DNA from: DATARH01 sp035309005
GTDB taxonomy: Bacteria; Pseudomonadota; Alphaproteobacteria; ATCC43930; CGMCC-115725
Direction of reading: 5' to 3'
NCBI GenBank assembly: GCA_035309005.1
Contig: DATGFP010000051.1
Span: 1 to 64,000 of the forward strand
Length of the DNA: 64,000 nt
Shown here: piece after piece, positions 16,958 to 25,059 of the stretch
How positions within the stretch are numbered: the stretch's first letter is position 1
Layout of the letters: every line of letters begins with the position of its first letter
Notes under the pieces: generated by a model
Databases searched by the model: none
Told to the model about the DNA's origin: nothing
Seen by the model: the letters and a program-made list of their open reading frames with translations, nothing else
Program-made: the position numbers and the translations under genes

Positions 16958-18157
16958 ATGTCCGCCCTGCGGACGGTGGCGACAGCGATTGGTGGATTCT
17001 CTTTGTCGGGGGGTGCGATCGCCAAGCTCGATCGGGTGTCCGGTCCGCGACCGCTGATGATCGCCTATTGGGGACGGCGCGGCCTGAGCCAGTTCACTTT
17101 CGAGCTATCCGCCGCCGCGCTGAGCCGCGCCGAACCACGGGTCACCTTCTCGCTTTCCTCGGCAAACGAAAGCCTGCCGCGCTTCGCCCCTCTCGGCGAA
17201 CGCCTTTGCGTCGTCGACACGTTTCGATCGAACTGGGCGCCCATTGTCGCATTGCCGCGGCTCGTTCGCCTGCGGCGGCGCTTGTTGCAGCGCTTCGCCG
17301 TTGACGGCACGCGCGCCTTCGTGTCGCTGATGCCTCACATCTGGTCGCCGCTCGTCGCGCCCGTTATTCGCAGCGCCGGCGTGCGGCACATTGTCGTGAT
17401 GCATGACGCCGAGCCGCATCCCGGCGACCGCACGGGATTGGCGACCGGCTGGCTGGCGCGGGAGGCGCACCAGTGCGATCACGTGATCGCGCTGAGCCGT
17501 TTCGTCGCAGAACGACTGGCCGAACTGCGCGGCCTTCCGCGAGATAAGGTCAGCCCGCTATTCCATCCCGAGTTCACCTTCGACCAAGCGCCCGGCCAGG
17601 CGCCGATGATGCGGCGCGCTCCGGCAGGGCCGCTGCGGCTGCTCTTCATCGGCCGCTTGCTTGGCTACAAAGGCTTCGGGATCTTTATGGATGCGATCGA
17701 GCTACTGCTGCGATCCGGTCGGCGGATCGAAATCGGGGTGTTCGGCAGCGGCAATCTCGCCACCTACGAAAGGCGCCTCGCCGCGATCGGCGCCGAGGTT
17801 GACAACCGGTGGATCGACGACCGCGAGTTTTCCGGCATCCTGGCGCGCCACGATCTGGTGGTTCTGTCGCACACGGAGGCCAGCCAGTCGGGCGTCGTCG
17901 CCGCGGCGCACGGCGCCGGGCTTCCGGTCGTGATCACGCCGGTGGGCGGCCTGATCGAGCAGGTCGTCCCGGACCTGACCGGGGTGGTAGCCCGGTCGGC
18001 GACCGCCGAAGCCGTCGCCGCGGCGATTGCCCGCCTGCTCGACGAGCCCGCCTTGCTCGCCAGGCTGTACCAGGGCGTTGCCGAAACCCACCAGCAGCGC
18101 TCGATGGCGCATTTTCTCGATCGGTTGATCGAAATCGCCCTGCCTGACCCGCGTTAG
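16958..18157 (+). CDS. Glycosyltransferase, group 1 (GT4-like)
   Basis: The 399-residue protein has a GT-B fold. The C-terminal half shows LRLLFIGRLLGYKGFGIFM, a nucleotide-sugar binding start, and the EX7E-like region in LSHTEASQSGVVAAAHGAGLPV, followed by VVITPVGGLIEQV. It would transfer a sugar from a nucleotide donor to a glycan or lipid acceptor in the cytosol. The ATG at 16958 is chosen because the earlier in-frame stretch back to 16682 is low-complexity and overlaps the wzm start. It is the only glycosyltransferase in the polysaccharide locus. Its stop overlaps the convergent DUF883 gene by 4 bases. Confidence 0.88.
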   Translation: MSALRTVATAIGGFSLSGGAIAKLDRVSGPRPLMIAYWGRRGLSQFTFELSAAALSRAEPRVTFSLSSANESLPRFAPLGERLCVVDTFRSNWAPIVALPRLVRLRRRLLQRFAVDGTRAFVSLMPHIWSPLVAPVIRSAGVRHIVVMHDAEPHPGDRTGLATGWLAREAHQCDHVIALSRFVAERLAELRGLPRDKVSPLFHPEFTFDQAPGQAPMMRRAPAGPLRLLFIGRLLGYKGFGIFMDAIELLLRSGRRIEIGVFGSGNLATYERRLAAIGAEVDNRWIDDREFSGILARHDLVVLSHTEASQSGVVAAAHGAGLPVVITPVGGLIEQVVPDLTGVVARSATAEAVAAAIARLLDEPALLARLYQGVAETHQQRSMAHFLDRLIEIALPDPR

Positions 18158-18465
18158 CGGTGGTGGATCAGATAGGCGATGGCGTAGCCGAACACCCCGG
18201 CGACGAGCAGCGCCGACAGCGGATACTCGGTGACGTTGCGCGTCAGATATTCGCCGGCGCGGGCACCTTGTTGATAGAGGACGTCGCTCGCGACCGCCAC
18301 CTGCTCGCGCCCCTTCTCGGCGAGATCCTGGGCGGTGGTGCCGGCCTCACTCGCCGCCGAGCGAGCCCGCTCGCCAAAATCGCGGGCCATCGTTTTCCCC
18401 TGCTCGATGATGTCGCCGGTCGTTTGGCCGGTGGCGCCGATCTCGGATGTCGATTGATTGTCCAT
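18154..18465 (-). CDS. DUF883 (ElaB/YqjD-like) tail-anchored protein
   Basis: This 103-residue protein has a long charged helix with DFGERARSAASEAGTTAQDLAEKGREQ and one C-terminal membrane segment (about 80-98) ending in LIHHR. This is the DUF883 layout, in which E. coli relatives anchor stationary-phase ribosomes to the inner membrane. The ATG at 18465 has GGGAAGCAGG upstream; a longer frame to 18750 is not conserved-looking. It lies divergent from the PRC-barrel gene, both plausible stress-response genes. Confidence 0.8.
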   Translation of the reverse strand: MDNQSTSEIGATGQTTGDIIEQGKTMARDFGERARSAASEAGTTAQDLAEKGREQVAVASDVLYQQGARAGEYLTRNVTEYPLSALLVAGVFGYAIAYLIHHR

Positions 18466-18650
18466 TGCCTGCTTCCCTTCCCAGATTGCAAGACTTTCAA
18501 GAGGGAAACATTGCATCGCCGCCAAACACTCCATGCCTTGTCGATCGATTGGCGAGGAATTGGAAAAGACCAGCCAATCGGGGTGGAACCAAGCTCCGAA
18601 TCCATTCGTTGAGCGGCAAGGGATATTAGTCACATGATTGGAGGAATCTC

Positions 18651-19130
18651 GTGTCCAAAACAACAATGACTGCGGCTTTTGCAGCGCTTCTGGCGGCATC
18701 TGCACCGATCGCCTACGCCCAGACGACGACTGTGCCGAGCCACTCGGCAACGGCCGTGGAGCACGGCCTGACGACGCAAAGCCGGGTGATGCCGGGGCAG
18801 ATCCGCATGACCGACATGAACGGCGCCACCATTTATGGTGCTGGGGACAAAAGCATCGGGGACATCAAGGATGTCGTCCTCGATCGCGACGGCCGGGTTG
18901 CCGAAGTGGTGCTGAATGTCGGTGCGACGCTCGGCATGGGCGGCAAGCTGGTCGCCATCCCGATGAACGACATCAAGATCGCCACTGACAGCAACAACAA
19001 GCCCCGTTTCACGGTCGACATGACCGAGGCCCAGCTGAAGTCGGCGCAGGCCTTCTCTCTCACCGCACCGAGCGAGCGGACCGGCAGCTCGACCGCGCCG
19101 GCCACCACGCCGACGACGCGGCGCGACTAA
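18651..19130 (+). CDS. Exported PRC-barrel domain protein
   Basis: A GTG start with GGAGGA 6 bases upstream gives 159 residues. A Sec signal (cut near AYA-QTT, about residue 24) is followed by one PRC-barrel domain: GATIYGAGDKSIGDIKDVVLD, then VAEVVLNVGATLGMGGKLVAIP. Exported PRC-barrel proteins are common in soil alphaproteobacteria and are linked to stress, with unknown ligand. The tail is rich in Thr, Ser and Ala. A T-tailed hairpin follows the stop. Confidence 0.85.
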   Translation: MSKTTMTAAFAALLAASAPIAYAQTTTVPSHSATAVEHGLTTQSRVMPGQIRMTDMNGATIYGAGDKSIGDIKDVVLDRDGRVAEVVLNVGATLGMGGKLVAIPMNDIKIATDSNNKPRFTVDMTEAQLKSAQAFSLTAPSERTGSSTAPATTPTTRRD

Positions 19131-19133
19131 TAA

Positions 19134-19156
19134 CCTGCAATTCTTGCAGGGCTTTT
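19134..19156 (+). terminator. Intrinsic terminator after the PRC-barrel gene
   Basis: CCTGCAA-TTC-TTGCAGG forms a 7-bp hairpin followed by GCTTTT. It begins 3 bases after the stop and fits a rho-independent terminator for the plus-strand gene. Confidence 0.75.
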
Positions 19157-19161
19157 AGACG

Positions 19162-19187
19162 GCCCGGGCGGCGGCCACCGCCCGGGC
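19162..19187 (-). terminator. GC-rich hairpin at the 3' end of the SDR gene
   Basis: GCCCGGGCGG and CCGCCCGGGC form a perfect 10-bp stem with a 6-base loop, 5 bases beyond the end of the minus-strand SDR gene. It is likely a terminator or 3' stabiliser; no T-run is seen on the minus side. Confidence 0.55.
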
Positions 19188-19192
19188 TCGCG

Positions 19193-19978
19193 CTATCCCA
19201 TGGTCGAGTTGAAGGCGCCACCGTCGAGCAGCAGGTTCTGGCCGACGATAAAGCCCGACGACGCAGCGCACAGAAAGGCGCACGCCGCACCGAATTCCTC
19301 GGGATCGCCAACCCGTCCGGTCGGGTTTATCGCCGAGCGCTTCGCCAGCATCTCGTCGAACGAGATATTCTGACGCCGCGCCTCGAACTCGATCCCGGAG
19401 CGCAGCCGGTCGGTCAGGAAGGGACCCGGCAGCAGATTGTTTATCGTGACGTTGTGGCGCGCCACCTGACGCGCCAGCCCGGCGACAAAGCCGGTCAGGC
19501 CGGCGCGCGCGCCGTTGCTCATGCCGAGGTTCGGTATCGGCGATTTCACCGAGCCCGAGGTGATGTTGACGATGCGCCCGAATTGGCGCGCCGACATGCC
19601 GTCCACCGTCGCCTTGATCAGCATGATCGGGGTCAGCATGTTGGCGTTGACCGCCTTCTGCCAGTCCTCGATGCCCCATTCGCGGAAATCGCCGTGCGGC
19701 GGTCCGCCGGCGTTGTTGACGAGGATGTCGGGCTCGGGGCAGGCGGCGAGCGTTGCCTGGCGGCCGGCCTCGGTGGTGATGTCGCCGGCGACCGCCGTCA
19801 CCTTGCCGCCGGTTGCCCTGCGGATCTCCGCGGCGGTCTCTTCCAGCGTCGCGGCGGTGCGTGCGGTGATCGTGACCTCGACGCCGGCGCGCGCCAAGGC
19901 CATCGCGCAGGCCCGGCCGAGGCCCTTACTCGCCGCACAAACGATCGCGCGGCGACCGGCAATGCCCAGATCCAGCAT
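19193..19978 (-). CDS. SDR family oxidoreductase, atypical active site
   Basis: The 261-residue classical SDR by fold has cofactor motif AASKGLGRACAMALARAG, NNAGG, and NLLPGPFLTDRL. The usual catalytic YxxxK is not present: the aligned segment reads NLGMSNGARAGLTGF, so tyrosine is replaced by serine and lysine by arginine. This matches a known FabG-like subgroup that keeps the nucleotide site but not the canonical residues, so dehydrogenase activity should not be assumed. The ATG at 19978 starts the homology. The gene is followed by a GC hairpin. Confidence 0.88.
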   Translation of the reverse strand: MLDLGIAGRRAIVCAASKGLGRACAMALARAGVEVTITARTAATLEETAAEIRRATGGKVTAVAGDITTEAGRQATLAACPEPDILVNNAGGPPHGDFREWGIEDWQKAVNANMLTPIMLIKATVDGMSARQFGRIVNITSGSVKSPIPNLGMSNGARAGLTGFVAGLARQVARHNVTINNLLPGPFLTDRLRSGIEFEARRQNISFDEMLAKRSAINPTGRVGDPEEFGAACAFLCAASSGFIVGQNLLLDGGAFNSTMG

Positions 19979-20136
19979 GTTTTCCCTCCTGCAGCCATCG
20001 GTTGCATCAGTCGCGTGCGCGGTTATAGCGGAAGAGCGCGGCGCGGGGCCACGGGTCCCGGCCCCCGGCGAGCGCAGAAGATGCGACGATTTGGCAAAGC
20101 TGCCCAGCGCCAAACTTGCTTGTTTTTGAATTTAAT

Positions 20137-20157
20137 TGCGAGCGATTATCAATCGCA
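20137..20157. promoter_or_regulatory. Fur-like palindrome over the start of the iron-uptake operon
   Basis: GCGATT-ATC-AATCGC is a perfect 6-3-6 inverted repeat (20142-20156). It also lies within TGCGA...TCGCA. The core GATTATCA is shared with classical Fur boxes. It ends directly at the ATG of the cupredoxin gene, so binding would block transcription or translation start. Since the operon encodes an FTR1 iron permease, iron control is plausible, but the match is to part of the consensus only. Confidence 0.5.
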
Positions 20158-20486
20158 TGAAATTTTATCGAGTCGCCGCGATCCTCCTCGTATTAGCATT
20201 GGCTCCGCCCGCCCAAGCGCAGGAGCCGCCCTCCATTGCCCTCACGATCCGCGACCACCAATTCGTCCCCGCCGAGATCGTGGTGCCCACCGGCGTCAAG
20301 GCGCAGCTGATCGTGCGCAACGAGCAAGCGACCCCGGCGGAATTCGAGAGCACCTCGCTGCATCGCGAGAAGATCGTGACGCCCGGCGCTTCGATCTCCG
20401 TCTACGTCGGCCCGCTCGATCCCGGCCGCTACGAGTTCTTCGACGATTTCTACCCCAGCACCCGCGGTTTTGTAGTCGTCAAATAG
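20157..20486 (+). CDS. Periplasmic cupredoxin-domain protein of an FTR1 iron-uptake system
   Basis: The 109-residue protein has a Sec signal (cleavage near AQA-QEP, about residue 23) and a single cupredoxin-like domain: IRDHQFVPAEIVVPTGVKAQLIVRN, then LDPGRYEFFDDFYPSTRGFVVV. It resembles EfeO/P19-associated cupredoxins, which accompany FTR1 permeases and help oxidise or pass iron. The typical type-1 copper ligands (Cys-His-Met) are not complete here: there is no cysteine in the mature part, and one His lies in TSLHREK. Copper binding is therefore uncertain. The permease gene begins 8 bases later. Confidence 0.85.
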   Translation: MKFYRVAAILLVLALAPPAQAQEPPSIALTIRDHQFVPAEIVVPTGVKAQLIVRNEQATPAEFESTSLHREKIVTPGASISVYVGPLDPGRYEFFDDFYPSTRGFVVVK

Positions 20487-20494
20487 GTGACCTG

Positions 20495-21343
20495 ATGTTG
20501 CCGACTGCAATCATCGTCTTTCGCGAAGTTCTCGAGGCGGCGCTGATTGTCGGCATCGTGCTGGCGGCAAGCCGCGGCGCCCTGCGGCGCGGCCTCTGGG
20601 TCGCCGCCGGCATCGCCGCCGGAGTGCTGGGGGCGGTCGGCGTCGCCTTCGGTGCCGCCACGATCGCCGCTGCGGCCGCCGGCATGGGCCAGGAACTGTT
20701 CGACGCCGGCATCCTGTTCGCCGCGGTCGGGATGCTCGGCTGGCACAATGTGTGGATGAGTCGCCACGGCAAGGAACTCGCGGGGCAAGCGGTGCAGCTC
20801 GGCACTGCGGTGCGCTCGGGGGCGCGGCCGCTCTGGGCGCTGGGCTTTGTGGTGGCCCTGGCGGTGCTGCGCGAGGGATCGGAGATCGTGCTGTTCCTCT
20901 ACGGTATCGCACTGGCCGGGCAGAGCGGCCCGCTGGCGATGGCGATCGGCGGCGCGTTCGGATTGGGGCTCGGGGTTGCCGCCGGGATGGCGCTTTATTG
21001 GGGGCTTGTCAGCATTCCGATGCGCCACCTCTTCACCGTGACGAGCTGGCTGGTGCTGCTGCTGGCGGCCGGGCTCGCCTCGCAGGGCGCCGCCTTTCTG
21101 GTGCAGGCCAATCTGCTGCCGGCGCTCGGCGACAATTTGTGGGATACCTCGTTCCTGTTGTCGGACCAGAGCCTGGCGGGCCGGGTCCTGCATACGCTGG
21201 TCGGCTATACCGCGCAGCCGGCCGGCATCCAGGTCGTCTTCTACGTGACGACGCTGTGCGTGATCGGCGGTCTGATGCGGCTGCTTGGTGCGGGCGGGCG
21301 GCCGACCCAGGCCGGCGGCACGGCGCTGCGAGCCGCCGAGTGA
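20495..21343 (+). CDS. FTR1 family high-affinity iron permease
   Basis: The 282-residue membrane protein has seven predicted segments and the two iron-transport motifs REXXE: REVLE near the N-terminus (in IVFREVLEAALIVG) and REGSE mid-protein (in AVLREGSEIVLFLYG). It moves ferric iron across the inner membrane after ferrous oxidation in the periplasm. It sits between a cupredoxin gene (8 bases upstream) and a porin-like gene whose GTG start overlaps its stop (GTGA). It is smaller than EfeU-EfeOB systems and no EfeB peroxidase is visible here. Confidence 0.95.
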   Translation: MLPTAIIVFREVLEAALIVGIVLAASRGALRRGLWVAAGIAAGVLGAVGVAFGAATIAAAAAGMGQELFDAGILFAAVGMLGWHNVWMSRHGKELAGQAVQLGTAVRSGARPLWALGFVVALAVLREGSEIVLFLYGIALAGQSGPLAMAIGGAFGLGLGVAAGMALYWGLVSIPMRHLFTVTSWLVLLLAAGLASQGAAFLVQANLLPALGDNLWDTSFLLSDQSLAGRVLHTLVGYTAQPAGIQVVFYVTTLCVIGGLMRLLGAGGRPTQAGGTALRAAE

Positions 21344-22113
21344 GCCCTATTTTTTGGTGGCGAGTTCTCTTGGCTCGCGCCGTGCTGTTGCTCGCCGCCG
21401 TCGCCGCGGCTCCGGTGGCGGCGCTCGCCGATTTCAAGGTCCAAATGCCCGATGCCGAGTATGGCGAATGGGAATTCGAACCGATCGGTTCCTACGGCAT
21501 GAGCGGCCGCGACGGCATGGACAACGAACAGAGCTTCGTCTCCGAATTCGGCTACGGCGCGACCCGCTTCTGGCACACCGAGCTCGAATTCGAAACCTCT
21601 CGGGAGCCGGGGCCGCATAATCATCTCAAGCTCACCCAGATTACCTCGGAAAACCAGTTTCAGTTTACCGATCGCGGCGAATACTGGCTCGATGCCGGTT
21701 TCTTCTGGGAATACGGCCAGGTGTTGACAAAAGGCGCCCCCAACGAAACGACGTTCGGGCCGATCTTGCGCAAGGAATTCTTTCATACGATCAACACCGT
21801 CAACCTGTTCATCGAGAAGGACATCGGCGGCTTTGCCTCGGGCCGGCCGGTGTTCACCTACGCGCTCGAAAGCCGGCTTGACCTCGGCACGATGATCGAG
21901 CCGGGCATCCAGGCCTACGGTACGCCGGGCCCGTTCGGCCATTTCTACCCGATCAGCGAGCAGGACCATCGCATCGGCCCGCAACTGTTCGCCGATGTCG
22001 GGCGGGTGGGCATCGGCAACCTGAAGATGAACGGCGGCATCCTGTTCGGATTGACCCCTGGCGAACCGCGCCGGACACTGCGCTGGCAGGCCGAATACGA
22101 GGTCCATTTTTGA
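21340..22113 (+). CDS. Predicted outer-membrane beta-barrel protein in the FTR1 operon
   Basis: The GTG start (VSPIFWW) overlaps the FTR1 stop. The 257-residue product has a signal peptide (cleavage near ALA-DFK, about residue 30) and then alternating polar/aromatic strands such as RFWHTELEFETSR, QFTDRGEYWLDAGFFWEYG and TLRWQAEYEVHF. The last residue is phenylalanine, a typical outer-membrane barrel C-terminus. I do not recognise the family. Being between an iron permease and another exported protein, it may be the outer-membrane route of the system, which is inference. A longer frame starting at 20752 runs inside FTR1 and is rejected. Confidence 0.75.
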   Translation: MSPIFWWRVLLARAVLLLAAVAAAPVAALADFKVQMPDAEYGEWEFEPIGSYGMSGRDGMDNEQSFVSEFGYGATRFWHTELEFETSREPGPHNHLKLTQITSENQFQFTDRGEYWLDAGFFWEYGQVLTKGAPNETTFGPILRKEFFHTINTVNLFIEKDIGGFASGRPVFTYALESRLDLGTMIEPGIQAYGTPGPFGHFYPISEQDHRIGPQLFADVGRVGIGNLKMNGGILFGLTPGEPRRTLRWQAEYEVHF

Positions 22114-23192
22114 GGCTTGTGGGGCTCGTTCTTGCGGCGGCGCTGCTATCGTGCACCGCCGCCGCGCGCGCCGCGGAGCAGGCGATTGTCGCCGATGTGG
22201 CGGCGCTGCGCGATTTCATGATCCAGAACGTCTGCCTCGACGCGGCCGGCGCGGTGGCGGTCGGGATCTCACCGATCGACGACGACCCGCGCTGCGTCTC
22301 CGAGCGCGATCTGCGACCGGGCGAAGCCTTGCCCTACCACAAGCACGACCAGCCCTCGCCGGCCAACCGCGACGGCGCGCCGCTCGGCTATCAGCGTCAT
22401 GATTCGTTCCCGGTAGAGACCGCCGGCTTTGGCGCCGTAGTCGAGCACTCATTCGATTTCGGGGCCGGCGAGGGCCGCCATTTCGGCGTTTTCGACGGCG
22501 GCAGCGACGGCGGCGACATTGCGATCCTGTCGCCCGGCACCGTGTCGATCGGCGCGACCGAGGACGGCGGCGCCGGCTTCCAGCTGTTTGTCGGCGAGTG
22601 CCGCGGGCCCGTCGCCGCCGCCGCGTTGACGCATTCCTGGATCGTCGCCCTGTTCGATCCGGTTCACCCCGCCCCACTCGCCGGCGAGGTAGTCGCCCGC
22701 CTCAACGATCTGACGAGCGTCCAGCAGGATACCTGTCCGCGCCGCTTCAATGCCGCTTACACAAGCTGGCGCGTCGTGCCGTTCCGCTATCGCGCCGCCT
22801 CGGGCCAGGGGCCGCCGGTCACGCTGGCGACGCTGATTTCGGAGCATTACGGCGGCAAGGACCCGGCGACGGCCGACCATGTCGAGCGGTTCTACTTCAC
22901 CCGCGAACTCGGCGGCACCCGCTGGGAGCGCTGGCAGAACGCCCGCGGCGACGCCCAGTTCAGCGCCGCCGCGATCGCCGAGCGGGCCGCATGGTTTGCC
23001 GGCACCGGGCGCTGCAGCCCCCCGGAGCCGCCAGCTGGCGGCGCGCACATGCTGCTCGTCGATTGCCGCGAATGGAGCCGCATCGTCCCGCCCGCCGATC
23101 CGGCCGGCGACCGGCCCGGATTTTTCATCGACGCGATCCGCGGCCGCGCCGGCGCGCCGGCGTTTTTCGCGCTGCCACCGGCGGCCAAATAA
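22110..23192 (+). CDS. Exported protein of unknown function, FTR1 operon
   Basis: A TTG start overlaps the stop of the barrel gene (TTGA), giving 360 residues. The leader VGLVLAAALLSCTAAARAAEQ can be a Sec signal cut after ARA; the LLSC within it could instead be a weak lipobox. The mature part contains scattered cysteines, a YHKHDQP histidine cluster, and Gly/Asp-rich stretches such as GVFDGGSDGGD. No domain is recognised. It is tightly linked to the FTR1 operon and ends 18 bases before the convergent MBL hydrolase. A metal-related periplasmic or surface role is only guessed. Confidence 0.75.
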   Translation: MRLVGLVLAAALLSCTAAARAAEQAIVADVAALRDFMIQNVCLDAAGAVAVGISPIDDDPRCVSERDLRPGEALPYHKHDQPSPANRDGAPLGYQRHDSFPVETAGFGAVVEHSFDFGAGEGRHFGVFDGGSDGGDIAILSPGTVSIGATEDGGAGFQLFVGECRGPVAAAALTHSWIVALFDPVHPAPLAGEVVARLNDLTSVQQDTCPRRFNAAYTSWRVVPFRYRAASGQGPPVTLATLISEHYGGKDPATADHVERFYFTRELGGTRWERWQNARGDAQFSAAAIAERAAWFAGTGRCSPPEPPAGGAHMLLVDCREWSRIVPPADPAGDRPGFFIDAIRGRAGAPAFFALPPAAK

Positions 23193-23210
23193 GGTTGTCG
23201 GAGGGGCGGT

Positions 23211-24242
23211 TCACGCCGCCTTGCGCAGGAAGCGATCGACGCTGTCGCCGCCGACGCGCTCGATCTCGCCCTGGCCGACGAGGTAGTGCAGGTGGGCCAG
23301 CGACTCGCCGAGCGCGAAGGCGCTTTGATGGCTGTCGAGCCGGCGCTTGAACAACAGCGGCATCAGTTCGACCGCGCTGTGCGGCGTAGCGCAGGCCGCG
23401 ATGATCTCGCCGCAGCGCTCGCGGTGGTGCGCCGCAAGCTCGTCGATCCGCAGATGGACGCCGCGAAACGGCAGATTGTGCGAGGGCAGCACCAGCGTAT
23501 CAGCCGGCACGGCACCGCGAAACTTATCGAGCGAGCGCAGATAGCGCGCCAGCGGGTCGCCGTCGGGCTCATGTGGCGGCACGCTGATGTTGGGCGATAT
23601 CCGCGGCAGGATCTGGTCGCTGGCGATCAAGACGCCGGTCTGCGCGCAATATAGGCAAGCCAGCTCCGGCGCGTGCCCCTCGCCGACGATGACCCGCCAC
23701 TCGCGCCCGCCGATCTCGATCGCCATGCCGTCGGCGATCCTGCGATAGGCCGGCGGCACCGACGGCACGCCGCGCCGGTAGCCGGCATGCCGCACCGCGA
23801 AGATTTCGCTGTCATCCGACGACAGCCCGGCGCGCTGCGCGAAGCGGCGCGCCGAACTTGCGTAGTCGTCGGCCCCGTCGCCGGTCATCATGCGGGCGTG
23901 CAGCCATTCCTTCTCGGTGATCCATAAGGGCGCCTCCCAGTGCTGGGCGAGCCAGTCCGCCAGCCCGATATGGTCGGGGTGGTAATGCGTAACGAGGACC
24001 CGGCCGATCGGCCGACCGTCCAGTTGCTCGGCGAAGATCTGCTGCCACAGCGCCTGCGTCTGCGAGGTGGCATAGCCGCAATCGACCACCGTCCAGCGCG
24101 CCCCGTCGTCGAGCAGCCATAGATTGATGTGGTCGAGCGCGAAGGGGAGCGGCATGCGCAGCCACAGGACGCCCGGGGCGATCGCGATGATTTCGCCCGG
24201 CTTTGGCGGCGTCGTGACCGGAAAATCCAGCGATGGAGCCAT
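23211..24242 (-). CDS. MBL-fold metallo-hydrolase
   Basis: The 343-residue metallo-beta-lactamase-fold enzyme has zinc motif THYHPDHIG, upstream VVDCGYATSQ, and later GEGHAPELACLY and VLPSHNLPF supplying further metal ligands. The C-terminal helical part (RIDELAAHHRERCGEI) is typical of the LACTB2/glyoxalase II-like branch. The substrate is unknown. The ATG at 24242 is preferred; a TTG at 24299 would add 19 residues without a good ribosome site. The gene is convergent with the FTR1 operon. Confidence 0.9.
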   Translation of the reverse strand: MAPSLDFPVTTPPKPGEIIAIAPGVLWLRMPLPFALDHINLWLLDDGARWTVVDCGYATSQTQALWQQIFAEQLDGRPIGRVLVTHYHPDHIGLADWLAQHWEAPLWITEKEWLHARMMTGDGADDYASSARRFAQRAGLSSDDSEIFAVRHAGYRRGVPSVPPAYRRIADGMAIEIGGREWRVIVGEGHAPELACLYCAQTGVLIASDQILPRISPNISVPPHEPDGDPLARYLRSLDKFRGAVPADTLVLPSHNLPFRGVHLRIDELAAHHRERCGEIIAACATPHSAVELMPLLFKRRLDSHQSAFALGESLAHLHYLVGQGEIERVGGDSVDRFLRKAA

Positions 24243-24369
24243 GTTGTCTGGGATCTCGAAGGGATCCCCTAACGTGGCTTGGGCGGGATTTTCGCGCAAG
24301 CGCAGTCAATCGCCGCCCTGCCCTGCGTTGCTGCGCCTGCGGCGGTCGACCGCGCCCTCGGCCGGTTGA

Positions 24370-25059
24370 CTACTGGGTTTGCAGATAGGCCGCGACGTCG
24401 CGAATCTGGTCGGCGGTCAGGTTCTTGGAATTGTCGTGCATGACTTCGTTGGCGCGCGCGTTCGAGGCGAAGGCTTCGAGCTGCCGTTCGATATAGGCGC
24501 GATGCTGGCCGGCCAGCCGCGGGATCACCGCGTTGCCCTCCGCGTGCTCGCCATGACACGCCTTGCACGCCGGCACGCTTTGCGCCGCAATGCCTTCGCT
24601 GTAGATCTTTTGGCCGGCCTGCGCCTCCGGGGAATTCTCCGGCGCGCCCGGCACCGGCGGCTGTTTCGAATAGTAGTCGGCGATGCCGGCGATCAAAGCG
24701 TCGCTGAGCCGCGCCGCCATGCCCCACATATAGGTCCGCGCATGCGGATCGGCGCGGGTGTGGTCGCGAAACGCCCTGAGCTGGGCTTCGAGATAATCCT
24801 TCTGCTGGCCGGCCAGCCGCGGAAAGGTCGAGGAGATGCTGTGGCCGCCGGGGCCGTGGCAGGACGAGCAGACATGCACGGTTCCGGCAACGTCGACCGG
24901 CCCGGCGGCCGCCGTCGAGGCGGCCGGCGCCTGCGCGAATGACGGCGCCGTGACGAGCAGCAGCAGCGCGGCCAGCGCGACGGCGGCGCTACCGGCGCGG
25001 TGCCGCAGGCCGTCACCCAGCCGCCGGGCTCCCGCCGACATCGCCATCTCCCGGTCCAT
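24370..25059 (-). CDS. Diheme c-type cytochrome (cytochrome c4-like)
   Basis: The 229-residue exported protein has a signal peptide (cleavage near SFA-QAP, residue 42) and two heme sites, CSSCH (64-68) and CKACH (165-169). Each is followed by FPRLAGQQ or IPRLAGQH plus a run of helices, the c4 tandem arrangement. Candidate axial methionines are in TYMWGMA and NEVMHDNSKNL. Cytochrome c4 carries electrons in the periplasm to terminal oxidases. Its ATG overlaps the stop of the Cyc2-like gene by one base, so the two are translated together and likely work in one electron path. Confidence 0.92.
   Translation of the reverse strand: MDREMAMSAGARRLGDGLRHRAGSAAVALAALLLLVTAPSFAQAPAASTAAAGPVDVAGTVHVCSSCHGPGGHSISSTFPRLAGQQKDYLEAQLRAFRDHTRADPHARTYMWGMAARLSDALIAGIADYYSKQPPVPGAPENSPEAQAGQKIYSEGIAAQSVPACKACHGEHAEGNAVIPRLAGQHRAYIERQLEAFASNARANEVMHDNSKNLTADQIRDVAAYLQTQ

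Noticed and set aside
20752..21339. Extension of the barrel protein frame into FTR1
   Set aside because: It lies in another frame of ftr1 and has no protein-like features; a signal peptide starts cleanly at 21340.
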